Below, piece by piece: positions 32,438-43,611 of a stretch of DNA of 64,000 nucleotides. Both the position numbers and the translations under genes were made by a program. The notes under the pieces were generated by a model. The model was not told the origin of the DNA. It worked only from the letters and a program-made list of their open reading frames with translations, and searched no databases. Location of the stretch: contig CM042092.1 in NCBI GenBank assembly GCA_023512835.1, positions 26,857,543 through 26,921,542 on the forward strand, given 5' to 3'. Positions within the stretch are counted from its first letter, which is position 1; each line of letters opens with the position of its first letter. This stretch comes from Taxillus chinensis. Its lineage: Eukaryota; Streptophyta; Magnoliopsida; Santalales; Loranthaceae.

Positions 32438-34887
32438 TTAATCTTCTTTGCCTTTCAAGATGGGTTTAAAAACATCATTCGTCAAAATTTTATGCATGCA
32501 AATCCCTGGACTAATACCCCTAATGTCTTCAATGTTCCATCCTAGGGCGTTTTTGTGTTTCCTAAGGACTTCTAGCAATTGAGTGCACTCCAAATCATTC
32601 AAATTAGAAGCAACAATGACAGGGAATTGATTTGTAGAGTCTAGAAATTCGTACCTTAGGTGTCCAGGCAGCTCCTTTAATTCTGGAGCTGGAGGCACGT
32701 CATCTTCTTTCTCCTCCTCAGCTTGCTCCAGAGAGTTTGTAGTTTGCTCATCTTCCTCAGCTGTCAAGTACATCTCTTCATCTTGTTGAGCTTCTATAAG
32801 CTGAAGGGCTCCATTATTGGTGGTGGTAATTTCTTCTGCCAAGTAGTCTTCCATAAATTCCTCAAGCTCTTCAACCCAAAAGCAGTCCTCCTCCTCTTGA
32901 CCTTGCAAAGCCTTCCCCATGTGGAAGACTAAGGTCTCCTCATTAATTCTTAGAGTTAGCTGCCCTTGAGCAACATCAATCAATGCACAACCCGTTCTGA
33001 GAAACGGTCTTCCAAGGAGTAGCTGAACTCCTCTATCTTCTTCCATCTCTAAAACTACAAAGTCCGCTGGAAATATGAAGGAACCCACTTTGACTAACAC
33101 GTCTTTAATTATCCCTTCAGGCCTTCCAGTAGACCGGTCAGCAAATTGCAATGATATGGAAGTGGGCTTCATGCCCTTAAGCCCAAGCTGCTTATACAAA
33201 GCAAAGGAAATCAAATTGATGCTGGCCCCTAAAGCACATAAGGCCTGCTGCTGCGGTGCATTGCCAATCACACAAGGGAGATTAAAACTGCCCGGATCTT
33301 TATGCTTGATGGGCAAACTTTGCTGAACAACACTGCTCACCTCGTTAGTGACTGCCACCGTCTCATGATCCCCATATTTCCTCTTCTTCTTCACAAAATC
33401 TTTAATGTACTTTCTGTACCTAGGCATCTGCTCCAAAATTTCCACAAATGGAATATTAATCTCAAGCCGCTTGAATAAACTCAGGAAGCGCTCATACTCT
33501 TCCTCAACCCTCTGATTTCTCATCCGCTGAGGAAATGGCATGGTAGGCCTGAGCTCTTGCCTTGGTTCTTCAACTATTTTGCCTTTAGTCAGCTGATGTT
33601 CTTTTTTGTCTTGCAACCTTTCTTCTTCTTTATCTGATTTTCCTTGGTCATCAGCTTCCAAGGGTCTACTTTGTTCTTCTGGAATGGCCCTTTTCTTAGG
33701 CTCTTCAGCTTCCTTCAATGCTTTCCCACTCCTTAGAGTGATAGCCTTGCAACTCTCCTTGGGGTTCACCTCAGTGTCACTTGGAAAAGTGTTGGTTGAC
33801 ACCCTTTGATTAGCATTCTGTGCCATACTCACAAGTAATTTCTCCATATTCTTTATTGAAGACTCCATACTACCTACCCTTTCCTTCAAATCACCCACCT
33901 CTCTTCTAGCTGTCTCATCCTCATGCTGATATGTTCTTCTTTGCTGCTGAGGCTGAGGCTGCTGTTGCTCGAATCCAGGAGGTGGATGTAAGAAATTATC
34001 AGTAGCATACGGATTTTGCTTCATCCCTGGAGGCACATATTTATACTGAGCGGATGTATCTCCCCCTCGGTTCTGATTCGTCTGATATCCCTGAGATTGT
34101 TGTTGGTTCTGATTGTACCCTTGTCCTTGTTGGTGAGGATAAAATTGCTGCTTCTGGTACAAGCCTTTCCCTCCAACATAATTTGCATCTTCAGCTCCAC
34201 TCCACCCTTGCTTAGCTACTGGTGAGGCGTGTTGTGATCCTCCAACTTTAAGAGCCAACACTTCCATGCTTTTTGCTAAAGCTTGGATCTGCCCTTGCAT
34301 ATCATTGGAGGAATTATCAACTGAAGCTATCTTCTCCCTTGGCTTTGAAGTACGCACATTAGACCACTGCCAATCAGCTAATGACAGCCTCTCCAAGAGC
34401 TCTGCTGCTGCGTCAGGCTCTAGATTCATCAAGCATCCTCCAGCAGCTGCATTCACCTTGTCTTGTGAGTGGGACTGAAGACCTATGTAGAAAGATTCAA
34501 TTTGAATCCACTGGGGTCTTCCATGATCAGGCCATCTTCTCACTAAGTCTTTGAAACGCTCCCAAGCTTCATGAAGAGTCTCCATCTCATCTTGCCTGAA
34601 TCTGCTAATCTCCCCTCTGAGCTGGATCACCTTGGAAGGAGGGAAGTACTTTGACATGAACTTGGTCTGCATCTCCTCCCAAGTGTTGATTGAACCTGTT
34701 GCAGATCGTTGAACCAGCCAAGAGCTCTATCCCTTAAAGAGAAAGGGAAAAGCCTTAGCTTTATTGCCTCCTCCGATACATTGTTGATCTTTATGGTGTC
34801 GCACATCTGGTAGAACCTCATCAAATGCTGGTGTGGATCATCCACGACTGTTCCTCCAAACGCATTGTTGCTCACCATGTTGATCAA
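32438..34887 (-). pseudogene. Athila gag and protease, active-site Asp replaced
   Basis: Frame 34887-34627 starts the gag capsid (NAFGGTVVDDPHQHLMRFYQMCDTIKINNVSEEAIKLRLFPFSLRDRA, in pieces). After one frame change a 744-codon frame runs 34672-32438: gag (LHEAWERFKDLVRRWPDHG), a Gln/Pro-rich stretch, a charged part with TLRSGKAL, then protease. Where the family has Cys-Asp-Leu-Gly-Ala-Ser, this copy reads ALCALGASINLI: Ala (GCT, near 33233) replaces the catalytic Asp. LLLGRPFLRTGCALIDV follows. The protease would therefore be inactive even if expressed. Confidence 0.88.
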
Positions 34888-35412
34888 CGCTGGCTTCAGC
34901 TCGAAGCTATTTGCTTGGACTCTTGTCTACCGAATCCCAGAATAATGGTCTGACATCATTGGCCTCGCATAATCTAAGAAGGTTCTTGGCATAAACCGAT
35001 TACCCTCTTATTCTGGATATTGGCCATTGTAATTGGCCCCTCCTTGCGGTGCACCACCATCAGGCCTTAAATCTGCCATCAATTCACCTACTGAATGCTC
35101 TAAGCCCTGTAGTGCTTCCTCAGCCTCACGTGCTGCTTCCCTAGCTGCTCTACGTTGAGCTCTGAACAATCTTTCAGGTTCCTGATTAAATGGTATAAAC
35201 TCCTGTCTTGGCATGCACAACTAGGAATTCCTCAAACACTTGGTGTATGTTCCTGTAAAACAACAAGAACACACCCAGAAGCTCCGAACAATGCAAAATA
35301 AACAAATAAAGAACACAAAATAACAGAAAATAAAAGACAAAATAAACACCAAGATCAGAATTCAAACAATTTCACTCAATGTTGATTTCTAAAGCTAGTC
35401 AACCGTTGAATT
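34888..35412 (-). pseudogene. Athila gag N terminus and leader
   Basis: A 70-codon frame at 35220-35008 (MPRQEFIPFNQEPERLFRAQRRAAREAAREAEEALQG, in pieces) ends in a stop before the capsid frame. It is Arg/Glu/Ala-rich and probably helical. 35221-35412 is the untranslated leader without a gene. Confidence 0.65.
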
Positions 35413-35429
35413 CCCCGGCAACGACGCCA
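35413..35429 (-). promoter_or_regulatory. Athila primer-binding site (Asp tRNA type)
   Basis: Minus strand TGGCGTCGTTGCCGGGG, three bases after the 5' LTR. One base differs from the usual Athila/Tat primer site TGGCGCCGTTGCCGGGG. Confidence 0.88.
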
Positions 35430-35432
35430 ATT

Positions 35433-36759
35433 TGACAGACAGGTTTTTAGCCTCTCTAAAAGAGCTAGCTAATGTCGTTAAATCTCTCTTCAAGATAATA
35501 AATTCCCTAAGTTTGCACTAAAAGAATAGCAGCAAGCAAGGAGTCGAACCCACAGGGATTAGCCTAGTTTTCTAGTTCTCAAATCAAAACACCCAATTAC
35601 TCTTGTTCTATAAAATGTCTTGGCAAAAAGTTTTCTTTTTTAAACTAAAGATTTAATTTTTATTTGGTTTTCTGAATAAACAAAGAAGGCAAACTGATTT
35701 TAGGATTAAGATTCAAGGATTAAAAGCATCTAGGGTCACAATTTCACCTCCCTATGTTATCTCTACTGGTTCATGGTATTAGGGTTGTCTGATTGAAAAC
35801 ATGCTAAACATAAGCCAAGGACAACAAATGGTCATTGAGATCCTTTTAAGAGTTGTATGCCAGAATGGTCATCTAAACACACAAACATGCAAAGCCAATA
35901 AATCATACTTGCAAAAGGATAATGATCACACCAATTACAAATAAGTTATGAATCTCAATCCGCCCCAGACTAGGGCTAAGAATACCAAGGTGTACATCCA
36001 AAGATAGAACTTAAGAACAGATTCAAATCCAGGCTCCAAAATCCGCGACGGCTGCTGCGACGGCTGCTCTCCTAGGTCAAGGAGCAACCTCCAAGTCGTG
36101 GAGCCTCTCTCTCTCTCTAAAAACTTGTAGGGGGGTCTAGCATCCATAGCAGAGGGCTTGGAGGCTGTATTTATAGAGGTTGGATGGGCCTTGAGGTGTG
36201 TACCCTAGCCCATTTATCAAAACGGCGTAGTTTTGATAAGTAACACTCGAAACTTTAAAATCTCTATCTTCCATCCACAATTTGGACATGGGCCTTCAGA
36301 AACAAATGATTAGCATGGAAAAACGATAGGATCGGTCCAAAAATATCTCTGCACGTCAATTTGCACGTGATATGGTGAATTCATGTGCAGCTCCAAATCA
36401 GCTTAAACTTCTCCCCAAGCTTCCTTGCATCCTGTAGAGGCCTGAGAGGCAAAAATAGGCTTGCACGTGAAATGGGTGAATTCACATGCAGCTCCAAATG
36501 CTCTGAAATTTCTGTGGTAGGTAGAGGACATCATTCTAAGAAACTTTTGTTCTTGCACGCCAATTGTTTGAAGCCATTTACTATGTCAAAAGTGAGCTCC
36601 AAAATCTACCAAAACAGCTTAAAAGCGCATGTATTTGCACATCGCATCTTCCTAGGGGTTAGAGCAAATATATATGATATATGAAGCAATAAGGCTCTAA
36701 TCATGCTCTTTAACATCCTAAATAAACAATAGAATAACGGCATAAAACGCACGTTATCA
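35433..36759 (-). repeat. Athila 5' LTR
   Basis: 1327 bp. Same ends as the other LTR. Compared with it, about 171 bp are missing at a TTCA shared by both sides (near 36023). G-boxes at 36364 and 36464 are intact and two others are mutated. Inverted repeat at 36216-36237, TATA at 36169-36177 (minus). Confidence 0.93.
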
Positions 36760-37172
36760 TGGCTGCTCTTGTTCTTACACCAATAGTAGGATCACCAATC
36801 ACTTGATCTGAGGGATGGTTTCGGGTCCATCTGTAATTCTGTGCATGTGATGGATGATCTTGAACAATTTGAAGCTTTGCCAGATTAGGTGGTTCAGGTG
36901 TATCTGCTGGTTGAGCTTCGTCCGGACTAGATGTTTCCGTATTAGAAGGTACGGTATAACTAGGTGGTTCTTCAACACTGTTTCTTTCAGTGTTAACTGG
37001 TCTGGACGGACTTGAAGGTGCTCCGGAATTTTGGGTTTCCATAGGAGTATGTCCGGAGCTTAATGTTAGTCCTGAGTCCGAGTCATCCGTAGCATCATCC
37101 ATATAATTTCTTTGTGCCTCACTGATGCCACGTGGTTGGTCGAATGTGTACAGGAACATTCATAAACTTCGA
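36760..37172 (-). pseudogene. Copia A integrase-RT linker, cut by Athila insertion
   Basis: Minus-strand frame 37159-36760: an acidic, Ser/Pro/Thr-rich stretch (SSPDEAQPADTPEPPN) and a short RWTRNHPSDQVIGDPTIGVRTRAA segment, the usual lead-in to copia reverse transcriptase. It ends at the Athila LTR; the rest of RT is at 14296-13401. Confidence 0.9.
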
Positions 37173-38073
37173 CTAATCGATGTTGTTGTCCAAGACCTGC
37201 ACATTAGAACTTGAAGAAGCAACTTTTGACCAATCAGGATTAGCTTCATCAAAAGTCACATGGATAGATTCTTCAACTTTAAAAAGTTTTCTATTAAAGA
37301 CCCGATAAGCCTTGCTATGTAATGAGTACCCGACAAAAATCCCATCATCAGATTTTGGTTCAAATTTATTCCGGGTCTCTTTGCCATTTATCAATATGTA
37401 GCAAGTACACCCAAAAGCTTTGAAATGTGAAATTGAAGGTTTTCGTCCTCTCCACATCTTATAGGGTGTTTTCATGGTAGATTTATTTATTAGAGTTCCG
37501 TTACTGAATATAGCGGGCGTGGACACAACTGACCAGCCCATGGGCCGAGAGGAAGCGTTGCCCCTGCTAACATTGATCTACCAGCCTCAACTAAGGTACG
37601 ATTCTTGCGCTCAGCTACCCCATTTTGTTATGGAGTTCTGGGCGCAGAGAAGTCATGCTGTATGCCTTGTTCAGAACAATATGATCTCATTTCTGAAAAA
37701 TCAAATTCTGTACCATGATCACTCCTGATGCACTTTATGCTCAGTCCTTGTGAGTTGCTTATCCAGTTGAAAAGATCTACAAGATGCTCAAAAGTTTGAT
37801 CCTTTGATTTCAGGAACATCACCCATGTGTATCTGGTGAAATCATCGATAACCACAAGGGTATATCTCGCACCAGCAAGCGAAGGAACAGAAATAGGACC
37901 ACAGAGGTCCATATGAAGAAGTTGCAGAGAAGCAGTTATCGAATTAACTGATTTACTCTTAAAGCTATGTTTGGTCTGTTTGCCGAGTTGGCATTCTCGA
38001 CAAAGTGTCTCTGGAGTATTTGAGTTTAGGTAGACCAGTGACAAGATCAAGTGATGCTAACTTGGACAATGTC
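37173..38073 (-). pseudogene. Copia A integrase, broken
   Basis: Frame 38050-37628 reads CRECQLGKQTKHSF (zinc-binding part), LQLLHMDLCGPI (first Asp) and IRSDHGTEF (second Asp), then stops where CAA appears changed to TAA (37629-37631), just before QNGVAERKNRT with the catalytic Glu. Frame 37541-37173 gives the C-terminal KTPYKMWRGRKPSISHFKAFGC and KFEPKSDDGIFVGYS. Typical copia integrase order. Confidence 0.92.
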
Positions 38074-38560
38074 TTAAAGTTTAAATGTGCGCATCGCTTG
38101 TGCCATTAGCCAACTATCTTCATCTGAAGCTTTAGTGAGGAAGCATACAGGGTCAGAAGAATTATTTCTTAAGACCACTGAGTATATGTCCCCATCTCTT
38201 GATCCGGATAACTTAACATCTCCAGATAAGTTTTCTCTTACTGTACAGGTGTTGGACATAAAGGAAACAGTAAATCCTTTGTCACATAAATTACTGACAC
38301 TTAGCAAATTATGCTTTAAACCTTCGACTAGTGCAACTCTAGTGATTGATACACAGCAGTTAGTTAAAGTGCCATACCCGACAGTCTTACCTTTGCTGTT
38401 GTCACCATATGAAACGGATGGACCTCGTTTGTCATTCACTTCAACAAGTAGAGTCTGATCACCCGTCATATGTCCGGAGCATCCACTATCGAGGATCCAC
38501 TTGCTTTGATTGATTTTTAACTTCAAGTGATCCGGCAATGCATTCCAGAGATGCTCCTGA
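38074..38560 (-). pseudogene. Copia A protease domain
   Basis: Minus-strand frame 38538-38074. WILDSGCSGHMTG holds the catalytic Asp (codon 38488-38490), followed by YGDNSKGKTVGYGTL and GLKHNLLSVSNLCD, the usual copia protease blocks. The frame stops at 38074 before the integrase zinc region. Confidence 0.92.
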
Positions 38561-38690
38561 AAGACAACAGTTTACACTTTTGGTGCCCAAACTTGTTTCA
38601 GGCGGTTAGAGAGAGCAGCAGAGTGTCAACGGTTCGGATTTGATTTTGCTGGGACTTTTAGCTCTCCAAGTTGACTTTAACTTGTTAGTT

Positions 38691-39907
38691 TCAGCTGCCT
38701 CTTTTTATTTGGGTTTTCTTGGGAGAGATACTCCTTTGAGGTTTAGATTTTGTTTTGCTCGAAGAACCCTTTTTATTTAACTGATCTTTATTGGTATGAA
38801 TTTGATTACAAAGCCAGTTATCAGATAAACTCCAACATTCATAGTGATAATGACCTATTTCCCTACAGATGGAACAGACACTATAATGCGGAGTACAAAC
38901 AGGGGATATAGGTCTCTTAGATTTTACAAACTTTCTACTCTGTTCCCTGTGGCCTAATCCATTGCGTTTGGGTGACGCGCTCTTGGCCCTAGATGCGTCG
39001 GCCTTAGCCTTTTCTTTCTTTTTGGGTGCTACAGTTTTGGCTTTAACTGCAGCAGCCTTCCCTTCATCTTTAGTTACGGGTGCAACTGCTTCGGGAAGAG
39101 CAGTAACAGCCTCAACTCCACAGTTATAAACTATGGTGCCACCTGAAATGAAACCATCCAACGGTTTAGATGTACTAACAGGATATAAGTTGGTTAGTTT
39201 TGGAGTGAAATCCGAAGGACACTCAGTAGCTTGAGCTATGGAAGTCGATGGTTCGGAACCTAGGCCAGGTTTGACTCAGATGTTGTCAGGATCAGTCTTA
39301 AAGGTAGAGGCTATTTCCCCGGATTTTAGCCACTTACGATTTATTTCCCTTTCCTGTTCCAGTTCATTTTCGAGTCGTTTCACAATAACTTTTAGGCCCG
39401 TTAGGTTGGTATTTAACAGATGATTTTCAGCTCTTAGATCATGATACCAAGCCTCTTTTCCTCTGAAGTCAGCTATGTCCTTTTCAAGTCTAGTGATAGT
39501 AAATTCAAGGCGTTTATTCTGACTTTTCACATCTTTGTACATTTGAGTAATTATTAGTCTCTCATTCTTTTCATAATCACATTCAATAATAAGAGATTCT
39601 AATTGACTCATGAGCTCAGAGATAGAAGGTACCTCAGTATTTGCCATGAGGCAGACGTTCGGCTTAGGAGTTGGCTCATCATCCGAGGATTCCTCGTCTT
39701 CTTCCGAGCCACTGATGTACTTTGTCACAAACGCCTTCCTCTTGTTCTTGCTGTTGTCTGAGGTGGAGCGGCGAGGAGTTACCTTGTCACTTTTCTCGGC
39801 CACTTTTGATTTGGATCTGCGCAGTCCTTGGCCCAATGACCGGTTTTCCCACAGTTGTAGCATTCCTGGGAACTGGACTCCGGTCTCTCCTTCCTTTGGA
39901 AAGATGA
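38691..39907 (-). pseudogene. Copia A nucleocapsid region with two zinc knuckles and coiled coil
   Basis: Minus strand. The first knuckle CYNCGKTGHWAKDC is at 39862-39821, then a basic, acidic and helical stretch (39800-39276; LESLIIECDYEKNERLIITQ and LENELEQEREINRKW suggest a coiled coil), a stop, a Lys/Ala/Pro-rich part (KAKTVAPKKKEKAKADASRA) and a second knuckle CSICREIGHYHYEC at 38876-38835. Knuckles are about 1 kb apart; short copia gags have one. It would bind element RNA. Confidence 0.85.
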
Positions 39908-39949
39908 TGATGAGCGTCTCCTGAATCCTTTTCTATTTTTCCATAGGAA

Positions 39950-40876
39950 TCACTCAAAGGATTTGACGAGAAGAGCTATCTCCTCCTCCTCGTCAGAATC
40001 AGAATTCTCGGACGCGTCCGTATCATCATTCCTCAGTATGTTTAACCATTCCGTAGCTTCGAGAGCTACCCCCTTTTCTTTCCGAGCTATTTTCTCATCC
40101 CGGTCAGAGTACTTAAACCTGACTTCGAGAGTCCGCAGCTCTCCATATAGCTCTTCAAGGGGAACATACTGCCAGTTTTTGTCTGATTGCATCTGGAGTT
40201 GTTTGGAGTAGTATCGATCCGGCAAGGAGCGAAAGAACTTGTCATTGATCCGAGATTGAGAATAATGCTCATTGACGGTCTTCAGCTCAAGAATGAGCTT
40301 GCCGAATCTCCGATAGATGCTTTCAAGTGATTCGCCTGGTTTATGATTGAAACTCTCAAAGTTCTGCCTGAGAGTACGAGATAACGTTTGCATCCTGGGA
40401 CTGACTCCCTCATAGAGGATTGTCAGTTTATTCCAGACAGCTTTTGCTATTGTGCAGCCCTGGACGTCCGTGAAAGCCTTGGAATCCAAAGACGATGTAA
40501 CGTAAGCCAGAGCCTTTTCGCTAGCGCACTGCCAGGCTCTTTCATCGTTGGTAAGTTCGGCATTCGTCTTTGGCCTTCTAACTCCATGTTCTCTGATTGT
40601 CATCGGAATTGGAATCTCCTGATGAAGACAGGGCCACATGAGATGGTCATGGCATACCATGAACATCTTCATGCGAGCTTTCCACTGGGAGAAAAGCTCA
40701 GGTGTGAATTTGGGCGGTTTTGTCAGAGTAAAACCAGAACTCCGTGGTTGAGCAGTGGAGGCAGCAGCAGGTTGAGGTGGGTCGATGTTTTCACTGCTGC
40801 TTCGATTCGGGATGGGCTCTTGTGCACCTCCGGGGTTAAGGCGAGTGTTGAATAGCATACTGCTTTCTTCGGCCAT
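39950..40876 (-). pseudogene. Copia A gag capsid part, 308-codon frame
   Basis: Starts MAEESSMLFNTRL at 40876. Blocks FTPELFSQWKARMKMFM, AYVTSSLDSKAF, VWNKLTILYEG and RTLRQNFESFNHKPGESLESIYRRFGKLI match the UBN2-type gag of copia elements. It ends at a stop at 39950 after an acidic tail (SDSDEEEEIALLVKSFE), shortly before the zinc knuckle. The frame is intact over the whole capsid region. Confidence 0.92.
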
Positions 40877-40924
40877 TACTGAGAGCGAAAGAGTGGGATC
40901 TCTATTTAGAACAAATAGAACTTA

Positions 40925-40936
40925 CTCTAATACCAC
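40925..40936 (-). promoter_or_regulatory. Copia A primer-binding site
   Basis: Minus strand TGGTATTAGAGT, two bases after the 5' LTR end ATTATCA. Close to the initiator-Met complement TGGTATCAGAGC with two C-to-T-type changes. Confidence 0.85.
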
Positions 40937-40938
40937 TT

Positions 40939-41892
40939 GATAATCCCTTGGAGCCTAGAGGGGAGGGGGGTGTGAATAGGCTCTTATCGAAACTCTTTCT
41001 AATCTCTTAAGACACAAACACTTATCCAGTTAAGTGATAGAATCACTGCGGAAGATAACCAGATAGTGGAAGTATTTTGTTTTATTATCAAAAGATAAAT
41101 ACAACAAAATAGAAGTAGGACTCTCTTACACTCTGTTTACAAAGGGATTCACACACTAGCCTAATTCTATCTTTTGAACTCTTGTGCATACACAGGGTTG
41201 ATCTTGGCTTGCTTATGCACACATACACAAATGTATGAGTATGAATATTTATACAAACATTCCTGAGAGACAACCTTAGAACTTGTAGTTCCGGAATGCG
41301 TTCAGCACTAACTATTCCTCGGTAATCTCTCTGCCTTGACTACTGCGGGTTGTGGAGCTCAAGATCTTGGGTTTGAAGAGTATAAGTGCCTTTGTGAGTT
41401 CCCAAACATAATTGAGGTTGTGTCCACATATCTGGGTGATCCACGTGTAAGATTCCTTACTCCGTTGCTAATGAAGCTCGGAACCTTACTCTGTGTCAGT
41501 GGTTGCTTACTCTGTATCTATTAGGTACTGGAATCCTTAGTCCGTGTCAGCGCTTTCTTATTCCGCATGTAAGTTCCTTACTCCGTATGTAAGTTCCTTA
41601 CTCCGTATGAGTGAGTGGCCCGGATTCCTTACTCCGCATCTAGTTTCCTTACTCCGTGCGAATAAAGACTCGGGTCCTTATTCCGCATCAATACTTCCTT
41701 ACTCCGTATGTATGAAAGACTCGGATGCCTTACTCCGTGTCTACTTTAGTTCGCTTGAGTGGAAGACTTAACCTCTTTTTTTTTTTTAACTCCATGTCAA
41801 ACCTTTTACTTCGTGTGACCTTGTAGACCAAGACTCTTACTCCGCATCAGTTTCACTTAGTCCGTTGGAGGCATTAAGAACAGATTCCGTAA
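40939..41892 (-). repeat. Copia A 5' LTR, distal part (split by B)
   Basis: In element orientation this is the second part of the 5' LTR, ending ATTATCA at 40939. It is separated from the first part (60478-60221) by chromovirus B, whose CGTAA duplication is at 41888-41892 and 60216-60220. It contains the ACGGAGTAAGG repeat array and about 890 bp absent from the 3' LTR. Confidence 0.9.
41450..41870 (-). repeat. Degenerate ACGGAGTAAGG array in copia A LTR
   Basis: As read on +, CCTTACTCCGTATGT and close variants (CTTATTCCGCAT, CTTAGTCCGTGT, CTTACTCTGTAT) recur more than ten times at uneven intervals of about 15-45 bp. Two more copies lie in the other LTR part at 60240-60270. Resembles the short repeated boxes of plant copia LTR enhancers. 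Confidence 0.75.
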
Positions 41893-43611
41893 TGTCACGC
41901 CCCGGATTTCCAACCCGAGGAAACCGGTACGTGACTCCCTTTTTACCCACACGGAGGGCAAAGGGGTAGGATACAAAACAAGAATTTAACATTTTAAACA
42001 TCCACAACATTCAAGAAAGTAATATTCATTAAAAGCAATCCAATCCAGTTTATTACAACAAAATCCTTTCCCACCTGGGGTTACATCGATTCTCATAATA
42101 AAAATAACATAAACAAATTAAATAAATAAGGTCTTCCACCTTGGGGTCCCACCTAACGCCTGTAGGTTCCTGAAAAGAAAACAACATGGTAGGAGGGGTG
42201 AGCAACCACAACCCAGCAGGGATCATGTCTCCCAACCCATCCCATGCACCCAACATCTACATGCCTTGTGTACAAGTGCCTGGTGTCGTGATACAATTAT
42301 CCCACCAGGTATAGTTACAGGCTATAACAAGAAACACAGATATGCATGAGCTAGTACATAAACACTCCCGGGCTTCCACGGCCACCGGGTTTCAAGAACA
42401 GTCCCGGGCTTCCACAGCCACCGGGTTTCCACAAAACAGTCCCGGCTTCCACAACCACCGGGTTCCACAAAACAGCCCCGGGCTTCCACGGCCACCGGGT
42501 TCCACAAACAGTCCCGGGCTTCCCCGGCCACCGGGTGTACAAGCAAACACGCAGACACATGGCCATACAGGCATAACATCAAACACTAAGTATGCTTAGT
42601 CACACAGGAATAACCTCGAACACTTAGCATGCATATATCCACAAGCTCACAAACCCAGCCACAAGGCATTTCCCACAAACACATAACATGCACAGCCTCA
42701 CAGGCATAATTTCAAACACTTGGCAGGCATATACACATAACTATATTCACACAGGGCTTTTCATCAAACATATAGCATATAGATCACAGAACCACACCAA
42801 AATGCCATCGAGGCCAACATTCATATAGGAGATCACACCTATATGAATTTACATATATATATATAAACAGATATGACCTTAATCTGCCCTAGGACCCTAG
42901 GACAGGAGGGTTTGGGAAGAACAGAACCCCTACCTTAAAGCAGATCTTCCTTGCTCCCGCGCCAAACGCCTGTCCTCCCCACGCAAGACGCTCCGTGCAG
43001 CAATCGGCAACTCCCTTCCCTCTCTCTCTCTAGCTCTCTCTCTCTCTCTGTGAGCAGCTGCAGCAAAGGAACACCAAACCCTAAACTCAAACTCAAGCCC
43101 TCCTTATATAGACACCATCCACATCAAAACGACGTAGTTTTGATTAAGTGAATCCCAGGATCAAAACGACGTAGTTTTGATCACACAAGTTACCACCTTT
43201 CCACATCCATACACACCAAAATATTCAGAATTTCAACATGGTCCTTTGGAGAAAGTTCCTTAGAATGTCAAAACCAAGGGAACCATGCAAAAATATGGTT
43301 GCACGCCAATTTGCACGTGAATTCCCAATTCACGTGCAACTCCATATGAACTCCAAATGCTTTCAAACTTCACCCCTAGCCTCCTTGCATCATTTGGAAG
43401 ACAATTACACTTGCACGTGAATTGGACCCATATCACGTGCACCTCACATACATGTCCATTTGGTCCGAAACTTCCGTGGTAGATAGAGGACATCATTCTA
43501 AGCATCTTTCCTTTTGCACGTGAATTCATTGGAGTCCAACTACTAGGTCAAAATCTAGAAAAACTCTACTCAGGAGGCAAAGCCGACTAACTCAAGGTAC
43601 GGGTCCTTACA
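41893..43611 (-). repeat. B 3' LTR
   Basis: 1719 bp. On the minus strand it runs from TGTAAGGACCCG to GGGCGTGACA. Five G-boxes (43314, 43331, 43414, 43434, 43517), two inverted repeats (43123-43144, 43160-43181), TATA (minus, 43103-43109), CT/GA run (43018-43050) and a minisatellite (42367-42540). Nearly the same length as the 5' LTR. Confidence 0.95.
42367..42540 (-). repeat. 36-bp minisatellite in B 3' LTR
   Basis: Five units of CCCGGGCTTCCACGGCCACC plus 16-18 more bases (as read on +). The matching array in the 5' LTR is at 58969-59140, also five units but with a different order of variants, indicating local change after insertion or sequencing noise. Confidence 0.85.

Larger units (their letters stand above)
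14297..36759 (-). mobile_element. Athila-type Ty3/gypsy element, interrupted by C1
   Basis: Minus-strand element with LTRs of 1327 and 1495 bp (ends TGATAACGTGC and CTGTCTGTCA), a primer site close to the Asp tRNA end, gag-pol and a long env-position ORF after pol. Without C1 (18000-27891) it is about 12.6 kb. The Asp-tRNA-like primer, pol sequence (FMDDFSVFG in RT), the GGTTGGGAGGCAACCC stretch after pol and the env-position ORF are characters of the Athila/Tat lineage (family knowledge). Confidence 0.92.

Noticed and set aside
41450..41870. CRISPR-like repeat array
   Set aside because: Repeats are short, degenerate and irregularly spaced, lie in a plant LTR, and no cas genes are present.
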